From Neolentinus lepideus HHB14362 ss-1 (lineage: Eukaryota; Basidiomycota; Agaricomycetes; Gloeophyllales; Gloeophyllaceae), in the NCBI GenBank assembly GCA_001632425.1, contig KV425551.1:396068-460067 (forward strand): a stretch of 64,000 nucleotides of DNA. The letters run 5' to 3'. Under the pieces are notes generated by a model. That model did not search any database. It was not told where the DNA came from and saw nothing but the letters and a program-made list of their open reading frames with translations. Positions 52,164-62,788 of the stretch are shown one piece after another; position 1 is the first letter of the stretch; each line of letters starts with the position of its first letter. Both the position numbers and the translations under genes were made by a program.

Positions 52164-54582
52164 ATGTCGTCTCCTGCTAACGGCAGAATGGATGTTGACA
52201 AGTCTCCAGGCCGCAAATCGTATGTTTTCATCCGTTCTTCAGCTCCTTAAATTGACTTATTATGGCACACGGCGCACAGTGTTCGCTCTACCGAGACAGG
52301 CAGGCGATCGCAGCGCTCTCGTTCGCGTGATAGGGATCGAGAACGCGAGGGTCGTAGAGAAAGAGATGACGAGGAGCGACGCAAGCGAAGTCGCAGCCGG
52401 GACCGCTACAGTGAGAGAAGTCATCGTCACAGTCGATCCCGAGAACGCAGCCACCGAGACAGGGATAGGGAGAGAGACAAGGAACGGCGCCGTGAACGTG
52501 ATGTGGAGGGACGCCATCGCAGCGACCGGGAGCGCGATCGCGTTCGTGGCGAGAGCAGACACAGTCATCGTGATAGGGATCGGGAGCATGAAAGGGAAGA
52601 CAGAGAGCACAAAGAAAAACGGCGCAGGAGAGAAGACGACATGGATGCTTCTCCTGACCCCAAAAGGAGACGCGACGAAGGTGCTACGGAGAGTTCCCTT
52701 CCACCACCTCCGCCTGAAGCGGGTTTACCTCCTCCCCCGCCACCTATGGCTGACAGCCCCCGTCGTAGATCGGACCGGCGCGAACGCTCTTACGAGCGAG
52801 ACCGCCGGTTTCACGATAGACCACCGAGGGCGCGCGATCCTCGCGATGAATTTGACGATCTGTCTCGACCGCGCAGGGACGACAGGAGGCGCCCTCCTCC
52901 TGATGATGAGCGTGAACGTCCTCAGACTCGTAGTCCTCCTGCTGCTATCAGGTACACATGCGGCTTTCCTCTCCTTTGTCGAGCTTACGTTGCTAACTGT
53001 TTGTTGTAGGCGTCCATCCCCTACTTATGAGGCGCCTGCAGAAGAGTATAACCCAGAGGAACCGAAAGAGGATGACTCTGAACAGCGGTCTGTTTTCGTT
53101 TCTCAGCTGGCTGCCCGGCTTACTGCACGGGATCTTGGCTACTTCTTTGAAGATCATCTGGGCGAGGGAAGTGTGATGGATGCCAGAATCGTGACTGACA
53201 GGCTTTCGAGACGCTCGAAAGGGTGAGTGGTGTCGTGAGAGTCTAGAGCTCCCAGCTGACCTGGAATTGCAGCATTGGATATGTTGAGTTGCGCACCATC
53301 GACCTGGTTGACCAGGCTATCGCTCTTACGGGCACTGTTGTGATGGGTCTTCCTATCAAAGTTCAATTTACTGAATCTGAGAGAAATAGGACTCATGCAG
53401 GGGACGGGTGGGTCATGTGTATGCCAACTTACTTCGTGTGCGTTTGATCACACTGTCTTACCTAGGAGCCTCAACCTTCCCCCGGGCGTCAGCGCGTCTC
53501 ATGCGCCTATGCAGTAAGCATGCGGTTCCATGATTCTAGTATTGAATGAGAATCTTATTGTTCACTAGGCTTTATGTTGGTTCTCTACATTTCAATCTCA
53601 CCGAGTCAGACATCAAACAAGTGTTCGAGCCATTTGGAGAACTTGAATTCGTCGACCTACACAGAGACCCTATGACGGGCCGGAGCAAGGGCTATGCCTT
53701 CATTCAGTAGGTGTTAGCAGGTATGATCGAGCTTTCCTTCCTAACGCGGGCTTCAGGTATAAAAGACGCGAGGATGCCAAGATGGCTTTGGAGCAAATGG
53801 AGGGCTTCGAGCTGGCCGGTCGTACAGTAAGTCAGTCAGTCCTTAATGGTATTCTTGTTTTGGCTGAATGAGACGGTGGCCAGCTCCGTGTGAATACAGT
53901 TCACGAGAAGGGGTCCGTAAAATACACACAGCAAGATTCTCTCGATGAAGCCGGAGGTCTGCCGCTCTTGACTTGTGTTCTCTACATCTGATTCTGACCA
54001 TCTTCATTGCAGGCGGTAATTTGAACGCAGCATCACGTCAAGCGCTAATGCAGAAACTTGCTAGGATCGAGCCTTCTCCAGTACGACAAGAACCTGTGTT
54101 AGTGTTATTCTCCTATATGATTCGTTATACACCTTAACTTCCATGTCCCTTTACAGCGCTCGACCAAACATTCCGCAAACGATGCAGTCTAAGTCTGTAC
54201 TGTTGAAGAACATGTTCAATCCCGAAGAGTACGCACATGTGTTCCTTTGGTTGTTTTTACTTGTTCTAACGAACCACACTATCTTCCAGGGAGACGGAAC
54301 GTGATTGGGACAAAGACTTGGCGGACGATGTCAAGGGGGAGTGTGAGCAGCGATACGGCCCAGTAGAAGCTATCAAAATCGAAAGGGAATCTGAAGTGAG
54401 TGTCGGCTTATCTTTCATCGCGTATTATGGTATCGAACTGGTTCTAGGGCGAGATCTACGTGAAATTCGACTCAATTGAATCGGCCAAAAATGCCGTCGA
54501 TGGGCTCAACGGTCGGTTCTTCGGCGGCCGACAGGTCTCTGCTGTCTTCATTTCCGACGCCATCATGCAGGCGCACATCTGA
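52164..54582 (+). CDS. RBM39/Rsd1-like RS-domain splicing factor
   Basis: This is an SR-related RNA-binding protein of the RBM39 (CAPER alpha)/Rsd1 group, which acts in pre-mRNA splicing and contacts U2AF-type factors. It starts SSPANGRMDVDKSPGRKS at 52164. A long RS/RE/RD-rich domain follows, then a Pro-rich stretch. RRM1 reads RSVFVSQLAARLTARDLGYF and then SKGIGYVELRTIDLVDQAIAL. RRM2 reads LYVGSLHFNLTESDIKQVFE and then GRSKGYAFIQYKRREDAKMA. The C-terminal UHM-type RRM is SVLLKNMFNPEEETERDWD, then EGEIYVKFDSIESAKNAVDG and LNGRFFGGRQVSAVFI (the last with an RxF motif). It ends MQAHI at TGA 54580-54582. The three-RRM order with a terminal UHM is diagnostic. Seven or so short introns are inferred. 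Confidence 0.94.
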
Positions 54583-55147
54583 TCCCTGTTATGTGCCGGC
54601 AGGATCAGGGCCACTGGCTCACGAAACATACTGAACCGTCCTTATTCCAGAATCACCAACAAAGGTTTATTTTCTGTTTGCGATGTTGCTTTTGTTGTCT
54701 CTACTTTACTCTGAAGGGTCGTGTTATGCAGATGTCATATCGTCTTCCATCTTTGCCTAGGGATGGTCGGACGACCATATGCATATAGGCAGGTCTATCG
54801 CCGATGCTGTCGGTGCACCCCATATGTTTTACTCTTTAGGTTGCCGTTATGTTGCAATACATCGTTGTCCACAAGCATGACTGCATTACCTCCGATTAAT
54901 GGTGCCGACATGCGGGGTGTGACCGTCTCCCAAGGCCACATATCGTCCGCTCATTGCTCCCGGTCGCAATGATTTACGACGAGCGGTAAGGATGGTTGCA
55001 TTATTGTCGTGATGATTGTCATCATCCTCAATACCTTCGTTAGATGATCAGAACATCCATTGATTGCTCCCTTTGGAGTAGAGCATCTTGCTGGTGAAAT
55101 AAGGGTCTCCTATTGATACATATCTCTTTAGGGCACATGATGTCTAC
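54583..55147. other. Convergent 3' intergenic
   Basis: This 565-bp stretch lies between the converging RBM39-like and transporter genes. Short plus-strand frames look like chance. No feature is supported. Confidence 0.5.
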
Positions 55148-57566
55148 CTAATAAACATAGCGGAATAACGGAGAGCGAAAGTTGTCTTCCCCCAATACTT
55201 CTGTGTCAACTTGTGCCGATGTAAGGTTCACGCCTTGAACTATGTTCCTCCTTCTGTTTTCTAACCTCATGTATGCTCCCATGCTATAAGAATCATGGAC
55301 ACATATTTTAGAACGGAATGCCTCCACTAGGTCTGGAGCTTACCATGCGACGAGGAGAATGCAGACTCCTCCGAAGCAAGCTGTCAAGGCGGTACTTAAT
55401 TCTAGCATCGTTGCATCACATTGAACTTGCCTGCTGTAATTAAAGCAGGGAGGTATTGAGGTGCGTCTTGTGCGCGAAAGACATTGGTTGATACCAACCC
55501 GGCCGAGTTCGCCAAGCCCACTAGGGAGCATTGGCACGTCAGCGTTCTACGGGACTACTGGTATAACGGACGTCCTACCCATGACAGCGGTAACTACGGC
55601 TCTGCGACTTTCACTAGTTGTGTTGTTGGAGAACCACGCGTTAGCGAGCACGGCAGGCGCAGATGACTTCGACGTGTTAGCCCTCTAGGTGAATATCACG
55701 ATGCTGCTCACTTACGCCCATACACAGCAGGAAACATGCGAAGTATGCAATTTGACGGTGCGACACCACGTTCACCAATCCCAAGATAATGAAGCCAATG
55801 AGATTAATAGCTAATGCCACGCATCTATAATGAGGTCATTATGTGCTGCATGGGTGGGAGATATCCCGGGTGATGCTCTACTTACAGATGAATAGATCGC
55901 TCGCGAAAATAATCCGACGAAGCCGTGAATATCAGAAGAGCCATAGTTCCTACAACATTGGGTGCCACAGTGAAGAGATTAGTCTTGACAGTTGAGTATC
56001 CCAAGCTCGCCACTATTTGGGGCAGAAAGTTGACGACGCTCGTTTGAGGGACACCAAGGCAAAAACATATGAATGCCCAAACCCCATATTGCCACTTTAA
56101 GAAAGGCCGAAAGGCATCACGTATGCTGAATTTTTCATTGATAGCGTTTGACGAATCCGACAGCATGCGAGCTTCCGCTATCTGCGTTTCTCGGGCTGTG
56201 AAGAACTTAGTGCTGCTAGGCGATCTTGGCTTGACGGGCTCCTTAACTACAGCTAGCCTCGAGACGGCAGTGTAAGACTCACCAACCAGAAATAAGCGAA
56301 CGCAGAGAAGATAATGGTTGAGGCTCCTTCATTGTTTGTATGAAAAGACCAGCATGACAGCCGAAGTACCACAGAGAGATTTACCTTCGATCCAAAATAG
56401 ATATTGCCAGCTGTAGTATTTGGAGTTTTTGATATGAAAGACTCCGTACGAAATGAGGCCTTCGATGTCAGCCTGAGAATTAATCTCAAGGTACAATTTC
56501 GACTCTGGTGGATGAACTACCTGAAAATGCGCCAGAGACTGCAGAAGCAGCTATCCATAGGGTTACGTTACAATATGCCACAACTAGTGATGAGACCGAT
56601 ACCATAGAATATTCCAATTCTGGTCGCCAATTCATCCCTTTTATAGAATGTTGATAAATAATACACCTGTAATCGTGTCAAGAACCCATTTGTAAGAAAG
56701 TTCGTGTAGAGACATACGACGCCTGGCAGCATGGCAGATTCGAATATACCCAAGAACCATCGAAGAGCGAATATTTCCGAGAAGTTCTTCGCTATACCAG
56801 TTAACAGAGCCCTATAGGTGTATGCGGGTTAAAAGGATGTCAATCTCGTCGTCCTGAACACCGACATTGTGCCCTGGAATATGTCTGAGCACTGAAAATC
56901 AGAAGAGGCCTAGGTAGTGACCACGTACAAATGCCATCATCAATATTGGTATGACGCGGGCGGCGGAATACTTCTTGACAACGATACTGATAGGCGTCCC
57001 AAATCTGATGTAATCTGTGATCAGGAAAACAACGGCTGTGGCAATTTGACTCCCCACTCACAGACAAAATGGCACCTTTGGCATATTTGAGTCAGCCAAC
57101 CTAATTGAGCGCAATCCTTCGGCTTACATAGAAGACCATGACAAGAGTATAGTACTAGAGACAATCATGACAGCGGAGGCAAGAGGAAGAACGACCGACT
57201 TGCCTGATTGCCCTTCAAGCCTACATCCTGTACGGTGTGGCATCAGCTGCTTCAAGTGCCTAGAGGACGTGTACCTTGTCCCATCCGTCGGTCTTTGCAT
57301 TTCCTACGTTTCCTCTGTCGAGGGCATTACAAAGATACCTGCCGATAGTCCGAGATGTTAACAGCCACCAGCACAGAAAAATGGAGCTCGGGAACAGACA
57401 TAAACGCCAAAGCCGGTAGAATCCGCCAGTCCATCTTCCTCACCATACGGCGTTCTTCCTCACGAGAATACTCAAGGGACCGCAGTACACCGTGACTGGA
57501 GACATCGAGGACGGATTCTACGTCCTTGCCAGAAGGCACTTTCTCAAGGGCAGAGGTTTCGGCCAT
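55148..57566 (-). CDS. MFS transporter, DAL5/anion:cation symporter family, copy 1
   Basis: This is a plasma-membrane permease of the DAL5-type family (allantoate, vitamin and organic-acid uptake). It starts MAETSALEKVPSGKDVES at 57566. Spliced exons give VRKMDWRILPALAFM, then YLCNALDRGNVGNAKTDG, GLKGNQYYTLVMVFY and FGTPISIVVKKYSAARVI. ALRWFLGIFESAMLPGVV, then YYLSTFYKRDELATRIGIFY, WQYLFWIEG and STIIFSAFAYFWL follow. The second half has VWAFICFCLGVPQTSVVNFL and STVKTNLFTVAPNVVGTMAL, then YMRLENRRR near the C-terminus, ending RSPLFRYVY. These are the family hallmarks. Intron 57203-57155 has a GC donor. No disabling change was noticed. It is a tandem paralogue of the next gene, in the same orientation. 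Confidence 0.9.
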
Positions 57567-57975
57567 AAGAATCCCGCTATGCAGGGCTCGTTTGCATTTC
57601 TATGCTTTCAGCTCCTCACATGATGCTTCAGAAGTCCATGGGCTGGAGCTCGCCCTGCCGATATAGACAAGTTATATATGGCCGCCGGCAACGTAACAGT
57701 GGCACATCGTGATCCAGGATTGTCTGATCCACAACCGGTGAACAAGTCGAATCGGGGAAATAGAAATAGTTTACAAGCTCACCAGATGACATATAGATAT
57801 CAAGACGCAGGGTGCTACTGCACTCCCAGTCTGCCAACAGTCAGTCCGTATCAAAGATGCCTGCATTCAGATCACGAGTGCAGACGTCGTCCGTCGAACA
57901 CGATCCACACTCGGGTCAACCAATACAACACATTCAATTGCCGACTGCAATTATCTTCGGGAGCCCGCTCATCTA
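57567..57975. other. Intergenic between the two tandem transporters
   Basis: This 409-bp stretch holds the promoter of transporter copy 1 and the 3' end of copy 2. No feature is supported. Confidence 0.5.
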
Positions 57976-60357
57976 TTAATACATATATCGGAACAAGGGA
58001 GAGCGGGACCCGTCCTGGCCCAACGCCTCCGTGTCTACCTGTGCGGAAGTGAGCGTCACGCCCTGGACTCTGTCTCGCCGTCTGTTCTCCAGCCTCATGT
58101 ACGTTCCCAGGCTAAACAAAGTTAGTCACAGATGGGTGGAGCGAGCGAGCAGTGGTGCACTTACGATGCAACCAGGAGGATGCAGACCGCCCCGAAGCAA
58201 GCTGTGGCAAAGGAATAATATTGGGAGTCTGGTCTTGAGATGAGGGGTAGACACTCACCGGATGTAATCAGAGCGGGGAGATACTTTGGCGCATCCTGCG
58301 CACGGAAGACGTTGGTAGAGATCAGTCCAGACGCGTTGGCAATGCCGACTATTCAAACGACACTCGTTCAGTATTGAATCCATAAAGTAAAAGACGAGAC
58401 GCATAGCACGCACCCATGACGGCGGCGACCACAGCTCTGCCACTTTCATTCGTAGTGTTATTAGAGTACCATGATGACGTAAGAACGGAGGGTGCGGATG
58501 CCTAGCAATCTCACTGAGCGCCGATCTCGTGCGAGGGACTGGATCATTGCACGCACCCCCATACACAGAAGGAAACACGCAAAATAAGCGGTGTTGCGGT
58601 GCGCGAGTACGTCAATAGTGCCCAAAATAATGAAACCGACGAGAGTAATCGCTAGGGGCACGCATCTACCGCAAGCCCTTATCAGAATCTCCGGGGGATC
58701 GATCCTCGGTAGCGACATCGCTCACATATGAATCGACCGCTCCCTCCAATAATCCGACGAGAAGGTCAAAATCAACAACACCACCGTCCCCGCAATATTC
58801 GGCGCCACCGTGAACAAATTCGTCTTCACTGTCGAGTACCCGAGGCTCGCCACGATCTGCGGCAAAAAGTTATTCACGCTCGCCAGCGGAACGCCCAAGC
58901 ACAGGGAAATAAAAGCCCAAATGAGGTAGCGCCAGTCTCTGAACGGGCGGAAGGCGTCGCGGAAGGAGAGCTTGGAGTCGGTGGCCGTGGAGGAGTCGGA
59001 GAGGATGCGAGACTTGGCGATGGCCTTCTCGCGCGGGTTGAAGAAGCGCGCTGTGGCTGCGGTGCGAGGCTGGAGGTGCGGTCAGCAACTGTGTAGAGTA
59101 ATTTGATACTAAGAGTGGAGCGTACCAGCCAGAAATAGGCAAAGGCGGAGAACACAATTGTCGACGCGCCTGAAAATTCGAAGTTAGTAGTATAGATGAA
59201 GGAGGGTATGACATTTTGCTACCTTCTATCCAGAACAGATACTGCCAGCCGTGATACTTTGAGTTCTTGATCTGGAAGACTCCGAAAGCGATGAGGCCAG
59301 AGAAGGCTCCGGATATGGAGGAGGCGGCTGAAAAACGGTCAAGGCTTGGACGAACGCGAACGCTGGTACCCTTGCCCACTTACCGTAGAATATGCCGATT
59401 CTCGAGGCCAATTCATCTCGCTTGTAGAATGTAGATAGGTAGAATACCTAGATGCGAGTAAGAATCCCATGTGCTCTTGGAAGGCGGTCTGGGTGCTTAC
59501 GACGCCTGGCAGCATGGCAGACTCAAAGGTCCCGAGGAACCATCGCAACACGAAGATCTCTGAGAAGTTCTTTGCTGCTGCGGTGCATAAGCCCCTAATA
59601 TATCGGGCAGCGGTTACAATATGGAAAGAAGTCCGCCTGCCTTGGCACTCACATAGAGCCCTATACATGAACAATCGTAAATGATGGAGGCAGTGAGATA
59701 CATCATGACTACTGACATATCCAAGCATCAAAATGGGGAGGACCCGAGCCGCCGTGAACCTCTTTACGAGTAGACTGATCGGTGTTCCGAACCTAAAGGT
59801 GGTCGATGATTATATACTTCGGCGACGCTGACTCTCACTTACAAACAAAACGGGACCTTTCAGTGAGTAATCAGCTCAGTGTCTCCATAATATATTACGC
59901 TGCACCACTCACGTAGAAGACCATGACGAGAATGTAATACTGGGAAGTCGCGTCAGGTTGGCTTCACTTTGGCCAAAGAGAGTTGCTTACTTGGTTTCCA
60001 GTTAATCCTGTGTCCTGAAGGAATATGTTTTTGTTATGAAGACTTGATAACATCCAGACAGAGACCATACCTTGTCCCAACCATCCGTTTTGGCGTTTCC
60101 GACGTTTCCTCTATCGAGAGCATTGCAAAGATACCTTCACTCGCCTCCACAGTCAAAACCTGTCCTCCTCGCACTCTATCGCTTCCGGGTACGCACATGA
60201 AGGCCAGTGGCGGGAGTATCCTCACATCCATCTTCCTGACCAGCCGGCGTTCCTCATCTCGGGCGAACTCAAGCCCACCAACCTTGTTGACCGACACGGA
60301 TTCCAAATCCTTGGAAATGGAAACATTGGTCGCGACTTTCTCGAGAGCGGGGGCCAT
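57976..60357 (-). CDS. MFS transporter, DAL5/anion:cation symporter family, copy 2
   Basis: This is a tandem paralogue of copy 1 with the same exon pattern. I chose the start APALEKVATNVSISKDLES at 60357 because it aligns with the start of copy 1; an upstream in-frame ATG at 60402 is possible. Exons give VRKMDVRILPPLAFM, then YILVMVFY, FVLRWFLGTFESAMLPGVV, YLSTFYKRDELASRIGIFY and FGVFQIKNSKYHGWQYLFW. FRDAFRPFRDWRYLIWAFIS, PLASVNNFLPQIVASLGYST, LLILTFSSDYWRERSIHM and SWYSNNTTNESGRAVVAAVM follow. The tail is YMRLENRRRDRVQGVTLT, ending SPLFRYMY. Twelve membrane helices are expected for the family. The intron corresponding to the GC-AG one in copy 1 (59990-59940) has a normal GT donor. Confidence 0.92.
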
Positions 60358-60643
60358 GGCCGGTCGAGCAAACCGAAGCGCAAAAGAATTGCTGGATTGC
60401 ACTTATAACGGTAGGCATCTCACATGACTTTGGAGAGGCGGTGATAGTAAGTTTAGAGGACGATAAGGGACACGATAGAGGATTGCTGGAGTATATCGGC
60501 TGCTGTGTACGTCTAGTGAACCTAATGGGTATAGCAGTGCACAACATGCTGTGGCGGGCTTGGCGATGAATCTCAGATGGCCCGATCGCCGATCTTATTA
60601 GTGAACACACTATTACCTGCTCCCATCTGCTCCCTCCTCAACC
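60358..60643. promoter_or_regulatory. Divergent promoter, transporter copy 2 and RidA
   Basis: 286 bp separate the divergent starts of the transporter and the RidA gene, so their promoters overlap or abut. No TATA box or palindrome stood out. Confidence 0.45.
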
Positions 60644-61180
60644 ATGTCGGCCGTAGAAAAAATCAACTCGGAAGAGAACCCCTCCTTCTCGCATATCCTC
60701 TGTAACCATTATTTTTCGGCAATGTGATTGCCTCAGCTGATCTCCTGCTACAGCCCATGCCGCCAAGGTCCCTGGTCTGATATTCCTCAGTGGACAGACC
60801 CCTGTGGGCAAGGACGGAAAAGTCGTCGAGGGCGGCATCCAGGAGCACACGGTACGTCGCAAGACTCATCTACTTCAGACACCACTAACCAATATATCAG
60901 GCACAGTGCATCAACAACCTCGGGAACGTCCTCAAGGCAGCTGGCTCGTCCTGGGACAAGGTCGTCAAGGTCAACGTGTACCTGAAGAACATGGACGACT
61001 TTGGTGCCATGAACCAGGTCTACGAAAAGGTGACATCCAATTTTCATTGGGTAACGGTCAATGAATCGACAGTCGTCTTCACAGCTGCTGCCCAACCCCA
61101 AGCCGGCGCGGACTTGCATCCAGGCTGCAAAGCTCCCAAACGACGTCGATGTCGAGATCGAGGCCATCGCCGCCTACTAA
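60644..61180 (+). CDS. RidA/YjgF/Hmf1 family enamine/imine deaminase
   Basis: RidA proteins hydrolyse reactive enamine and imine intermediates, such as 2-aminoacrylate, made by PLP enzymes. Some relatives act in catabolic pathways on specific substrates. The start SAVEKINSEENPSFSHILS at 60644 is followed by HAAKVPGLIFLSGQTPVGKD, then EGGIQEHTAQCINNLGNVLK, KVVKVNVYLKNMDDFGAMNQ, the arginine segment PARTCIQAAKLPNDVDVEIE and AIAAY at the end. The conserved Arg in PARTC is present. Three introns are inferred: about 60701-60751, about 60851-60900, and about 61029-61092. There is no mitochondrial presequence, so it is likely cytosolic. It is convergent with esterase copy 1, with about 60 bp between the stops. 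Confidence 0.92.
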
Positions 61181-61241
61181 GTTGGCGATGTCGGGCAGTT
61201 AAACAAAAGGGAATGTATTTGATTTAGGATTCAGGATGCGA

Positions 61242-62505
61242 TTAAATTGTGCCAAACCTCTTGCCGATTACTTCAACAATGTCGGAGACCATCTGTTTTC
61301 CCAGCTGCGTAACGCTGTCAAAGATATCAGCACACGAGCGACTATCAGGCATAAAAAGACTCGCCCTACAGAGAGTTGATAGTCAGCCTTCAGGATTATA
61401 GAATATGAGCACGATATACCCACCATCCATAGCCATAATCTGATGCGGCGCCCCCTTATACACCTTCGTCTCCACCTCCACACCCGCCTTCGTCAACCTC
61501 TCCCCATACGCAAGTCCCTCATCCCTCAAAACATCCATCTCGCACACCGCCACCCACGCTCTCGGCGCCTTAGCAATCAGCTCGTCCGGCGCAAAGTACG
61601 GCGACGCGTCCCACTTGGCCCAGTCCTCCTTGTTCGGGAGGTAGTTGTTCTTGAACCACAGCATACGGTCGACGTTGAGCCACACAGTGTCCTTGTTCTC
61701 CCGCCAGGAGGCGTGCGTGGTGCCCGAGGCGTCGGCGGTGTTGTCGGTCACGGGGACGAGGAGGACCTGGAGGACGATGGGAACGGGAGGGGTGAGTTGG
61801 CTCGCTTTCAGGCCACAAATAGCTGCGAGGTTGCCACCACTTCAAATGTAATCCAGTCAAAGAATCAAGGCAGAGCATGATGTAGAATAGGTACCTCGAG
61901 CTACCGCCTACAGCGATAGAATTAACATCCACATTGATCTCTACTTTCCCCTTATTGTACAGCCACTCAAGGGCCTCTATAGCGTCCTCAGCGGCAGCAG
62001 GGTACGGGTCCTCGGGTGCCAGTCGATAGTCCACCGAGGCCACCGCACACTTCGCACCTGAAGTCCAGCATCAAAATAGTTCGACCGACGCACTGGATGG
62101 ACTCACGTTTGCAGATATTCGTGCAGAACGCAGCCTCAGCGCCAATACCCCCAAGCGTCCACCCACCTAAAGCACGACCTCAGTCACATCCAACGCCACA
62201 TCCACCTTGACCAACCCACCTCCGTGGAAATACAACAACACCGGCCATCCCTCCGCCGGCACCACCCCCTCAGGCGTATACACCCTCACGCCGCACTTGC
62301 CTAACTTCACATCCCTCACACTCCCCACCTCCAGCGGCTCCGAGCTCCCAGGGACAGTCGGCCTCAGCCGAATCGCAGGGTCCCAGGGCAGCTGGTGCTG
62401 CAGCGGCGTATACAGCAGATGCTCCTTGTGGAACGCGACATACTCTGGGTCGAGGTGGCTCACGATATGGGCGTGCAGTGGCTGGTACACAGTCTGGGTA
62501 GCCAT
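61242..62505 (-). CDS. Alpha/beta hydrolase, HSL-type esterase, copy 1
   Basis: This is a carboxylesterase/lipase of the hormone-sensitive-lipase (HGGG) group, about 350 residues. It starts ATQTVYQPLHAHIVSHLDPE at 62505; an in-frame ATG at 62628 is less likely. Next are LQHQLPWDPAIRLRP and WPVLLYFHGGGWTLGG (oxyanion hole, split by a phase-1 intron), then CAVASVDYRLAPEDPYPAAA. The nucleophile elbow is SIAVGGSSSGGNLAA. NNYLPNKEDWAKWDASPYFA, the acid residue region AVCEMDVLRDEGLAYGE and the His in YKGAPHQIMAMDG follow. The C-terminus is VTQLGKQMVSDIVEVIGKRF, ending GTI. The triad Ser-Asp-His is complete. The substrate is unknown. The gene pairs with a close paralogue directly upstream on the same strand. 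Confidence 0.93.
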
Positions 62506-62788
62506 AGTTTGTGCAAGAACGGAAGACAATCGATGATACTGGCTCTCATCTCGCAAGAGGTACTGTGATAGGACGGAGAGGGATGGCGGTACTGGCGGAC
62601 CGGCCGATCGACATGCATCCAGATCCATCTCATTACCGATCGCAAGGAGCCGATACCACTGTGCTCGGCTTTCTGTCGGACTATGTAGTGCTGTCTAGAT
62701 GTCTTGATTATCTGGAGGGCATTACGGAAAGCAGTCGCACTCAGGGTAAGCCACCGCCAAGACCGACGAATTCTGCGAATCTAAGCCA

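Noticed and set aside
52129..53226. 365-codon open frame overlapping the RBM39-like gene in another plus frame
   Set aside because: It is a shadow of the RS/RE/RD-repeat coding region, whose codons leave other frames open. The true frame carries the RRMs and continues across introns.
55148..57566. Transporter copy 1 as a pseudogene
   Set aside because: The frame seems broken in the first exons, but allowing one GT-AG and one GC-AG intron restores all family motifs, so it is more likely intact.
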